Shown here: one piece after another, positions 1-5,213 of the stretch
How the letters are laid out: each line of letters starts with the position of its first letter
Numbering within the stretch: the first letter of the stretch is position 1
Assembly (NCBI GenBank): GCA_023429545.1
Contig: JAEYUU010000187.1
Span: 1-5,213, forward strand
Source of the DNA: Verrucomicrobiota bacterium
GTDB taxonomy: Bacteria > Verrucomicrobiota > Verrucomicrobiia > Verrucomicrobiales > Verrucomicrobiaceae
Reading direction: 5' to 3'
Length of the DNA: 5,213 nucleotides
Program-made: the position numbers and the translations under genes
The notes under the pieces: model-generated
The model's database searches: none
The model's input: the letters and a program-made list of their open reading frames with translations, nothing else
Told to the model about the DNA's origin: nothing

Positions 1-1
1 C

Positions 2-631
2 TCCACAGGGGGGGCAGGGCAGGGGGTCGATGCCTATTGGCGGTTGGAGAAATGGATCCGGCAGCTTGAGTCCGATCTTGATTCATCCGTGGGCTGTACG
101 GGAGCCATTTACGCGCTTCGACGTGAATTGTACCAGGCCATTCCGGAAGATACCATCCTGGATGATGTGGTGCTGCCAATGCAGGCGGCGGCCCAAGGGT
201 ACCGGATAAGATTCGACGGCGGCGCGATCGCGTGGGATCCCCAGCAGCTCTCCGGAGGCAAGGAGGTGCGGCGGAAGATCCGCACCCTCAGGGGGAATTT
301 CCAGATGCTGGCCAGATTTCCCGGATGGCTGCTGCCGTGGCGTCACCGTCTCTGGTGGCAAGTCCTGTCCCACAAATACTTGCGCCTTGCCGGACCTTTT
401 TTCCTGATTGGGATGTTAATCGCGGCCTGGCTGCTGAAAGAGCGGCCGCTATATGCGGTGGCCTGGTGGGTGCAATGTACGATGTACACACTGGCTCTTG
501 CCTCATTCGTTTTCCCCAAAATGAGACATCCACTGGTCACCGTGCCGGGTGGATTTTTGTTTCTCCAGTGGTGTGTGGTGCGTGCAGGATGGGACTGGTT
601 GTTTGCGCGACGCGTCCAAGGATGGAAATGA
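2..631 (+). CDS. Family 2 glycosyltransferase, membrane-bound, C-terminal part (5' truncated by window edge)
   Basis: This is the C-terminal 209 residues of a processive-type GT2 enzyme, which would transfer sugars from nucleotide-sugar donors to a growing glycan at the inner membrane. The frame is open to the left edge, and the stretch before the TTG at 44 (residues GVDAYWRL) already fits the family, so that TTG is not the true start. Visible signatures are ESDLDSSVGCTGAIYALRREL (residues about 23-43; the ES..S..G..G..YA pattern seen after the donor site), ILDD at 52-55 (candidate catalytic Asp), GYRIRF, and RRKIRTLRGNFQ near 92-101, which takes the place of the QxxRW region. SHKYLRL then precedes three hydrophobic segments at about 128-145, 150-171 and 178-201. 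The N-terminal nucleotide-binding half, including the DxD motif, lies outside the window. The next gene starts 56 bases downstream on the same strand, suggesting an operon. The family call is firm; the sugar and the product are unknown. Confidence 0.9.
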   Translation, partial: STGGAGQGVDAYWRLEKWIRQLESDLDSSVGCTGAIYALRRELYQAIPEDTILDDVVLPMQAAAQGYRIRFDGGAIAWDPQQLSGGKEVRRKIRTLRGNFQMLARFPGWLLPWRHRLWWQVLSHKYLRLAGPFFLIGMLIAAWLLKERPLYAVAWWVQCTMYTLALASFVFPKMRHPLVTVPGGFLFLQWCVVRAGWDWLFARRVQGWK

Positions 632-686
632 GCCAATCTTGCGTTGCGCCAGCACCGTATGCAATGCTTTATATGCCACCCCCTCA

Positions 687-1778
687 ATGCGCGCCTTTGA
701 TCGTTGGCTCATCCCTTATCTCCGCCAGAAGAAGCGGCGTGTAGCCGATGGCGTGCGTGTGTTTCTCACGATAGCGGACCACTTCGAGCCGTATCATCAC
801 GCGAACCACGCCGGGGCCATGGACCGCATGAGGCGGTGGAGCGATGAATATCCGGCGGGCATCGCGCCCTTCCGTGACAGCGGGGGGCGCACACCGAGAC
901 ACACTTTTTTTTATCCGATCGAACAGTACGATTCCGAGGTGGTGGGCAAACTGGCCGACGTATGCCGGTCCTCAGGATCCGAGACGGAGGTTCATCTGCA
1001 CCATGATGGTGACACGGAAGAGAGTCTCAGGAAGAAGTTGCTGCTTGGAGTGTCGCAGCTTCAGGACCATGGGATGCTTTCCCGGGATTCCAGCGGGAAA
1101 GCCGCCTTCGCCTTCGTCCATGGCGACTGGGCGCTCGCCGATTGCCATCCTGCGGGTGAGTCCTGCGGAGTCCCCCACGAACTTGCCGTGCTTCGGGAGT
1201 GTGGATGTTACGCGGACTTCACCTTTCCGTCCGCGCCCAGCCCGACTCAACCCACCCGGGTGAACAGTATGTACTACGCGGAGGACACGGGCTCGCCGGA
1301 AACCCTGTCGCATGGTCCTGCGGTTCGCGCTGGCATTCAGCCTGCCGAAGCCACCAGCCTGAAGCACTTGCTGCTCGTTCAGGGCGTCCTTGCCTTGAAC
1401 TGGAACAGGCGCAAATGGGGTCTTTTGCCTCGCGTGGAGAACAGCGACATCACCTCCGCCAATCCGCCCGTGGCGTCGCGCTTCCAGAGTTGGCTCAAGT
1501 ACGCGCCATCTCCCACGGGACTTCCCTCCTGGGTATTCATCAAGCTGCACACTCATGGAGCCGTGCCGGGCAACAGTGATGTCCTTTTGGGTGAGCCCAT
1601 GCGCGGATTTCACCATTACCTCTGCGAGGAATGGGCCGGCAAAGAGGGGAATCATCTCCACTATGTGACGGCCAGGGAGGCGGTGAATGTTTTAAGGGCC
1701 GTGGAAGGTGGCGCCCGCGAATTTCATCCCACCATGCTGGACTCCGCCTTTCCGCCCCCGGAGACTTCCGGAGCGTAG
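687..1778 (+). CDS. Divergent polysaccharide deacetylase-like (NodB-like fold) protein
   Basis: A 363-residue protein with no signal peptide or membrane helix, so probably cytoplasmic. Its motifs recall the glycoside hydrolase/deacetylase superfamily: FLTIADHFEP (residues 27-35; D31 and H32 in the place of the NodB TFDDG strand), RHTFFYP (71-77), EVHLHHDGDT (101-110; H103, H105 and H106 as likely metal ligands), FVHGDWAL (143-150), GCYADFTFPSAP (173-184), KLHTHGA (286-292) and HYVTARE (325-331). If the fold call is right, it would remove acetyl groups from, or otherwise process, a glycan. That activity is inferred, because the classical NodB motifs are not present in canonical form. ATG 687 was chosen because the frame upstream overlaps the GT2 gene and reads as non-conserved sequence; TTG 639 is an alternative. 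There is no Shine-Dalgarno motif before 687. It probably shares a transcript with the GT2 gene, and its last 55 bases overlap the convergent GT4 gene. Confidence 0.8.
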   Translation: MRAFDRWLIPYLRQKKRRVADGVRVFLTIADHFEPYHHANHAGAMDRMRRWSDEYPAGIAPFRDSGGRTPRHTFFYPIEQYDSEVVGKLADVCRSSGSETEVHLHHDGDTEESLRKKLLLGVSQLQDHGMLSRDSSGKAAFAFVHGDWALADCHPAGESCGVPHELAVLRECGCYADFTFPSAPSPTQPTRVNSMYYAEDTGSPETLSHGPAVRAGIQPAEATSLKHLLLVQGVLALNWNRRKWGLLPRVENSDITSANPPVASRFQSWLKYAPSPTGLPSWVFIKLHTHGAVPGNSDVLLGEPMRGFHHYLCEEWAGKEGNHLHYVTAREAVNVLRAVEGGAREFHPTMLDSAFPPPETSGA

Positions 1779-2944
1779 CGACCGTCCGCCACTTCGATGT
1801 AGAGCTTGAGGTAGCCCGCCGCCATGGACTCCATCGAAAAGTGGCTTGCTGCCCTTTTCCTCGCCTGCTCGGAAATGGTGGCGAGACGCTGGGAGTCAGC
1901 GACGGCATCGCGAAGGGCTGACGTGAGAGAGGGTGCGTCTGAGATGTGGTGAAGGAATCCGTTCTCACCGTGCGCGACGGCCTCGACATTGCCGCAGGCA
2001 GCATGGGCAAGGGCGGGCACGCCGCTGGCCATGGCCTCCAGTACTGCATTGGACAAGCCTTCAATCTCTGAGGGAGCGACCAGCAGATCCATGGCTTGGT
2101 AGCACGGCGCCACATCGGAGCGCATGCCGAGCCAATGGATGCGTGAAGAAAATGGGTGCTCCCTCATGGCCTGCAGAATTCTCTCCCTCTCACTGCCGTG
2201 GTCGCCCAGCACCAGCAGATGGATTCGGGGATTCTCCGCCATGAGTGGCTGGAGGGCATCAAGGAGCAATTGGTGGCGCTTGAGAGCAACAAAACGACCC
2301 ACGATTCCCAGGGTGATCGCATCGGGAGGGAGATTCAGGCTTGTCTTGGCCACGGCCTTGTCTTCGGGGGGCTGGAAACGCACGCAGTCGACACCATTGA
2401 CGACAGCCACCATGCGGCGCGGCTTGAATCCTTCCGCGAGCAGTGTCTGCCTGAGCCCCTCGGACACGGTGTGGATGGTGTGGCAGCAACGATGCAGGAC
2501 ATGGCGCATCAACCAGCGTTTCCGCGAACGCTCGGCGGATTGAATCTGGCCATGCTCGCCGTGCAGGATAGGGTGGGTGATGCCGCCAAGCGTCGCCAGG
2601 GTTGCATATACCAGAGGACCCAGATTGTGGGTGTGCACTACATGGGGGGCAAAACGCCGGATTAGTTCGGCGAGCCGCAACACACTTCCGGTCGTGAAGC
2701 CTCTCCCTTTGCCGAGCACGGTGACGGCGGTGGGGTCAGGGAGACGTTCCGCGAAACTTCCCCGATCCACGAGGCATGCCACATGAGTGCAAACCCCCTT
2801 CGTGGCGAGCCTGTCCGCAACATTGACCACGCCGTTCTCCATGCCACCGGGATTTAGAGAATCGACCACATGGAGGATGCGCAATCGCCGCGTCGACTGG
2901 GGAATCGAAAGCGGCGTTTCGCAATCACTTGGGTCCTGAATCAT
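1724..2944 (-). CDS. Family 4 glycosyltransferase (GT-B fold), similar to exosortase/PEP-CTERM-associated sugar transferases
   Basis: A complete 406-residue retaining glycosyltransferase of GT-B fold, probably a cytosolic or membrane-associated enzyme adding a sugar to a lipid-linked intermediate. In the N-terminal domain, RILHVVDSLNPGGMENGVVN (residues 22-41) holds the glycine-rich acceptor-side loop, followed by HTHNLGPL (104-111) and GEHG (129-132). The linker has NGVD (183-186). The C-terminal domain has GIVGRFVALKRH (213-224), VLGDHG (245-250) and PSEIEGLSNAVLEAMASGVP (291-310), with the EX7E pair E295 and E303 that contacts the nucleotide-sugar. GGMEN, HTHNL, GEHG and EGLSNAVLEAMASG recall the TIGR03088-type transferases of exosortase-linked loci; this is from memory, not from a search. 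ATG 2944 is the first start, with no Shine-Dalgarno motif. The conserved domain seems to end near residue 386, and about 20 low-complexity residues follow, most of them in the overlap with the convergent gene. Confidence 0.93.
   Translation of the reverse strand: MIQDPSDCETPLSIPQSTRRLRILHVVDSLNPGGMENGVVNVADRLATKGVCTHVACLVDRGSFAERLPDPTAVTVLGKGRGFTTGSVLRLAELIRRFAPHVVHTHNLGPLVYATLATLGGITHPILHGEHGQIQSAERSRKRWLMRHVLHRCCHTIHTVSEGLRQTLLAEGFKPRRMVAVVNGVDCVRFQPPEDKAVAKTSLNLPPDAITLGIVGRFVALKRHQLLLDALQPLMAENPRIHLLVLGDHGSERERILQAMREHPFSSRIHWLGMRSDVAPCYQAMDLLVAPSEIEGLSNAVLEAMASGVPALAHAACGNVEAVAHGENGFLHHISDAPSLTSALRDAVADSQRLATISEQARKRAASHFSMESMAAGYLKLYIEVADGRYAPEVSGGGKAESSMVG
1758..1771. terminator. Short perfect hairpin inside the convergent gene overlap
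   Basis: A perfect 5-bp stem CCGGA/TCCGG with a GACT loop lies just before the + strand stop at 1776 and inside the GT4 tail on the other strand. No T-run follows on either strand, so it is not a classical intrinsic terminator. The placement could let it slow polymerase from either side. It is also short enough to occur by chance in GC-rich coding DNA. Confidence 0.15.
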
Positions 2945-3027
2945 AATTTAGCCATGGTTTGGTGAACTAGTTGGTTAATGCGCAACAATAAACTGCAGAA
3001 AAAGAAAAATTAAGCCCCAATATTGTG

Positions 3028-3040
3028 AGAAGAAACTTCT
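3028..3040. repeat. Small perfect inverted repeat AGAAG-AAA-CTTCT
   Basis: A 5-bp inverted repeat with a 3-base spacer lies near the middle of the divergent intergenic region, 84 bases from one start codon and 129 from the other. Its position would suit an operator for a dimeric regulator, but it is short and sits in AT-rich DNA where such repeats arise easily. No second copy was noticed in the window. Confidence 0.25.
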
Positions 3041-3108
3041 TTGATTTTTCTAAAAGTGGGCAAATTAGGACGTTCCCCTACGCGATTTAGCACAACACAT
3101 TCTCGTTT

Positions 3109-3163
3109 AAGACAGGTGTTTCCTCCGCTCCCACGGAAGCCTGCCTTGAGCAAGCCTACTCAA
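3109..3163 (+). promoter_or_regulatory. Possible structured leader of the small membrane-protein gene
   Basis: Two adjacent inverted repeats occur. The first pairs AAG-CAG-TTCC (3109-3123) with GGAA-CTG-CTT (3135-3147), interrupted by a mismatch and a small internal loop. The second is a perfect 5-bp stem TTGAG/CTCAA (3146-3150 with 3159-3163), which ends 5 bases before the ATG at 3169. The two stems overlap at 3146-3147, so they could not both form fully. They may affect translation of the downstream gene, but there is no match to a known riboswitch class and the stems are weak. Confidence 0.2.
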
Positions 3164-3168
3164 CGCAC

Positions 3169-3471
3169 ATGGTTCAACTCATAAAGAACTTTGTTCTTCT
3201 GAAAGTTCAAAACGCCCACGTGATGGCGAATGTGGGAATTGGGGTGATTTGGCTGTGTCTTCTGCTTGCGGGTGTTGCCAGCATCTTGTCGCAACCCAAG
3301 TCTGTGATATGGAAAATTTTCTGGCTGGTCATGGTGGTATGCGTGCCGCTGGGTGGAATGTTCTTGTATTGCGTTTGGTGCATTCTCTCTGCCGACCTCG
3401 ATGTGTTCCGGCAGCTAGGCATTCGTAAGCGAGCCATGAGCCTTGCCCAGCCACCACCTCCCAAGAGGTGA
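3169..3471 (+). CDS. Small two-helix membrane protein, PLDc_N-like
   Basis: A 100-residue hydrophobic protein of unknown function. The first membrane segment is at about residues 21-41 (VANVGIGVIWLCLLLAGVAS region) and the second at about 46-74, where WKIFWLVMVVCVPLGGMFLYCVWCIL has the W...P.GG..Y pattern typical of the PLDc_N module (the paired-helix domain found ahead of cardiolipin-synthase-type enzymes and alone in small proteins). The C-terminus is basic and proline-rich (IRKRAMSLAQPPPPKR) and probably cytoplasmic. No catalytic domain follows, so an enzymatic role is unlikely. ATG 3169 is the first start and lacks a Shine-Dalgarno motif; a start at residue 19 (MANVG) is possible. The barrel-protein gene begins 70 bases downstream on the same strand, so the two may be co-transcribed. 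The evidence for a real gene is the coherent membrane topology and intact frame; the PLDc_N link is tentative. Confidence 0.7.
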   Translation: MVQLIKNFVLLKVQNAHVMANVGIGVIWLCLLLAGVASILSQPKSVIWKIFWLVMVVCVPLGGMFLYCVWCILSADLDVFRQLGIRKRAMSLAQPPPPKR

Positions 3472-3541
3472 TCCTCCGAAGAGTAGCCCCTGATTTCCAA
3501 TCCGCTCGTCCACCTGACTTTTCTACTCCCGACTCCTCACC

Positions 3542-5213
3542 ATGCGAATTGCCGTCTCCACTCTAGTCTTCTTTCTAGGGACTGGTATGACTGTCATGGC
3601 CGACCCGGACGAGCCGGTTGCTGGGGAGGATACATGGTCGTCGACGACGGCGCCCACCATGTATCTGGATGGAGCGCCGCTCCCGATCGGTGAAGGGGAC
3701 GCGACGGACATGTTGCTGGCATCAAACAATGCCGGGCAGGTGCCGCCGTACGGATACTACTCCACATGGCAGTCCACGGAAGCATCGCGGCGCTATCGCA
3801 CTGATGTGATGCCTGCGGCTGGGTACAATCCCTATGTGCTGCGGGACGTGGATGTGTACTCCAACCAGCCACAGGTGTACCACCGGATTGACGATTACAT
3901 GACGCCTCTCGTGCCTGGGGAGGCCATGTACAATTTCCCCACCCAGAACGGGCTGACCACTGTCAGCGGCAGTTCCGGGCTCTGGTTGACGCGCAACTTT
4001 AATCCCAACGACGCGGAACTCAAAGCCGGGCCGCTCTTTATTGACATTTGCTCCCTCGAACTCGTGGGGCTGTACTCTGATATCTCCGGCCCGTATGCGG
4101 ACACGCTTCCGGAGGATGGATTCATTGCTGCGGTGGGGCTGACGATTCGTGGTATGTTGCGGATTTCTCCGACAACATTCTTGGAGGCCTCCGGCACGCT
4201 GTACTATGTTCCGACGGAAGGTGACGTGGGCTTTTTCTTCGGTGGAGGTGGCAGCACATTTGTGCGCTTCGAACACCAGACGCAAATCGGTGCGTGGGAC
4301 ATCCTTTTCTTTGACGTGTTCGATGTGTTTCATCCCCTTTCGTATCTTTTGTCAGATGTGGGAAACAACGCGTCCGCAGTGTCTGGTCGTTACCGGCTGG
4401 GCTATGAATATGCATTCACGGAGAGGCCTTTCTCCGATGAATACCTCTACTTCCGCAACATCGTGGGCGTGACTGCTTCCACGATGCTGAGCGAGAATAC
4501 ACGTCTGCGACTGGGATTTGATCATCTGGATACCTGGCAGACGAGCGACTTCGAGCACGGTACCCAGATTGAGCACCTCAGCGCTGGTCTGTTTTACGAC
4601 TCGCCCGATCTCTGGTTCATGCCGTGGGCGACGTACGACCTCTACTGGTACGAAGGATTTGAGGATCCACGGCACCAGTTCCTGGTGGGTGCCACCTTCC
4701 CTTTCAGCAAGTCGTTGATCGCCTTTGCGCGTGCCGGCTACACTTGGGATGAAAACTGGGATGGCAGCTTTCTGTGGGATGTGTACGTGAATCACCGCAT
4801 CAATACCGCGTGGTCACAGTCCGCCGGTGCGGGATACACCTATCAGTTGAGCCCGGTGGGGGATGACTTCCTGGGATACAATGCCCGCTACTCCCTGAAC
4901 TACGCTCCGGGCGGTCGCTTCAGCGCGGGCGGCTTCGTCCAGTGGGGCGGCAATGATCTCACTGGCTCGGAACAGTGGGTGATGGGTGGCACGGCAACCG
5001 CCCTCCTCGATTCAAGAACCTCCGCACAGGGTTCGATCTTGTACCTGCAGGATGAAACGGACTTTGATTTCAGTTCCGACGCCTGGATCTACCGGGTGGA
5101 GCTCCTGCATTCCCTGAGCCGGACCCTTAGTGTGCGGCTCACCTACCAGCTCACTGACTACGAGACCAATCCGGAATTCAGCTCGTACGACGAGAATCTT
5201 TTCATGCTGACTC
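3542..5213 (+). CDS. Secreted outer-membrane beta-barrel-like protein (3' end beyond window)
   Basis: The frame is open for 557 residues from ATG 3542 to the right edge without a stop. Residues 1-20 form a signal peptide: a short basic start, a hydrophobic core VSTLVFFLGTG, and a V-M-A site, with cleavage predicted before D21. Residues 21 to about 160 are polar and rich in Pro and Tyr, and may be a periplasmic or surface segment. From about 165 on there are repeated short stretches of alternating aromatic and small residues separated by Asp/Asn/Gly-rich turns, for example RYRLGYEYAF, TRLRLGFDHL, WFMPWATYDLYWY, HQFLVGATF, AGAGYTYQL, YNARYSLNYAP and LSVRLTYQLTDYE. This is typical of amphipathic outer-membrane strands. 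Barrel proteins of this kind accompany exopolysaccharide loci, where export or anchoring is a reasonable guess. The last visible residues resemble the approach to a final strand, so few residues may be missing. ATG codons at residues 16 and 19 would destroy the signal peptide. No Shine-Dalgarno motif precedes the start; the leader is pyrimidine-rich. Confidence 0.85.
   Translation, partial: MRIAVSTLVFFLGTGMTVMADPDEPVAGEDTWSSTTAPTMYLDGAPLPIGEGDATDMLLASNNAGQVPPYGYYSTWQSTEASRRYRTDVMPAAGYNPYVLRDVDVYSNQPQVYHRIDDYMTPLVPGEAMYNFPTQNGLTTVSGSSGLWLTRNFNPNDAELKAGPLFIDICSLELVGLYSDISGPYADTLPEDGFIAAVGLTIRGMLRISPTTFLEASGTLYYVPTEGDVGFFFGGGGSTFVRFEHQTQIGAWDILFFDVFDVFHPLSYLLSDVGNNASAVSGRYRLGYEYAFTERPFSDEYLYFRNIVGVTASTMLSENTRLRLGFDHLDTWQTSDFEHGTQIEHLSAGLFYDSPDLWFMPWATYDLYWYEGFEDPRHQFLVGATFPFSKSLIAFARAGYTWDENWDGSFLWDVYVNHRINTAWSQSAGAGYTYQLSPVGDDFLGYNARYSLNYAPGGRFSAGGFVQWGGNDLTGSEQWVMGGTATALLDSRTSAQGSILYLQDETDFDFSSDAWIYRVELLHSLSRTLSVRLTYQLTDYETNPEFSSYDENLFMLT

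Larger units (their letters stand above)
2945..3168. other. AT-rich divergent intergenic region, likely holding promoters for both flanking genes
   Basis: These 224 bases separate the leftward GT4 gene from the rightward small membrane-protein gene and contain no credible coding region. They are visibly richer in A and T than the flanking genes, with A-rich and T-rich runs around 2991-3012 and 3037-3055. Promoters for both directions must lie here or overlap the gene ends, but I could not pick a -35/-10 pair that stands out. The region contains the small palindrome at 3028-3040 and possible leader hairpins at 3109-3163. Confidence 0.6.

Noticed and set aside
232..744. 170-codon plus-strand frame overlapping the end of the GT2 gene
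   Set aside because: It is a +1-type shadow of the GT2 frame; the product is Ala/Arg/Pro-rich without motifs, and the GT2 frame explains the region.
905..912. Run of eight T inside the deacetylase-like gene, possible slippage site
   Set aside because: It encodes the T-F-F-Y of a sensible motif in the intact frame, and there is no sign of a frameshifted product or downstream structure.
972..1661. Long open frame of 229 codons on the minus strand
   Set aside because: It lies fully antisense to the deacetylase-like gene, whose translation shows coherent motifs. The antisense product is Arg/Gly-rich with no recognisable domain.
1540..2115. 191-codon minus-strand open frame
   Set aside because: It is a shifted frame across the GT4 and deacetylase-like genes; the product is rich in Pro, Ser, Arg and Trp with no domain, unlike the GT4 frame.
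2156..2665. 169-codon plus-strand open frame
   Set aside because: It is antisense to the core of the GT4 gene, where the NGVD and GRFVALKRH motifs are encoded on the minus strand.
3464..3475. GAGG-TGAT-CCTC hairpin at the end of the small membrane-protein gene, as a terminator
   Set aside because: The stem has only 4 bp and no T-run follows; too weak to call.
3722..4333. 203-codon minus-strand open frame
   Set aside because: It is antisense to the barrel protein, which has a signal peptide and uninterrupted frame; the antisense product is His/Arg-rich with no domain.
1..5213. CRISPR array, insertion sequence, tRNA/rRNA or defence genes
   Set aside because: No regularly spaced repeats, transposase motifs, terminal inverted repeats, tRNA-like sequence or defence domains were seen.

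Overview
The window looks like part of an exopolysaccharide or cell-surface glycan locus of a Gram-negative bacterium. A protein with a signal peptide and outer-membrane beta-barrel character supports a Gram-negative cell. Coding DNA is moderately GC-rich, while the one large intergenic gap is clearly AT-richer. None of the four visible gene starts has a convincing Shine-Dalgarno motif. Taken with the gene types, this fits Verrucomicrobiota or a related PVC or Bacteroidota-like lineage, but that assignment is an inference; the sequence carries no rRNA or other firm taxonomic marker.

Layout from left to right: (1) 2-631 (+) is the C-terminal part of a membrane-bound family 2 glycosyltransferase whose start lies before the window. 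(2) 687-1778 (+) is a 363-residue soluble protein of a divergent polysaccharide-deacetylase-like type, rich in conserved-looking His/Asp motifs and probably co-transcribed with the glycosyltransferase. (3) 1724-2944 (-) is a complete family 4 glycosyltransferase of 406 residues. It converges on gene 2, and the two coding regions overlap tail to tail by 55 bases. (4) 2945-3168 is an AT-rich divergent intergenic region with small inverted repeats. (5) 3169-3471 (+) is a 100-residue two-helix membrane protein resembling the PLDc_N module. (6) 3542-5213 (+) is a large secreted, probably outer-membrane beta-barrel protein. It is open to the right edge and is the longest coding region in the window.

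A plausible joint role is that the GT2 and GT4 enzymes build a surface polysaccharide at the inner membrane, the deacetylase-like protein modifies or trims it, and the barrel protein acts at the outer membrane in export or anchoring. The GT4 resembles, from memory of the family, the sugar transferases linked to exosortase/PEP-CTERM exopolysaccharide loci, which would fit this setting. I found no CRISPR array, transposase, tRNA, rRNA, phage gene or defence system. The least understood parts are the divergent deacetylase-like protein, the small membrane protein and the barrel protein.
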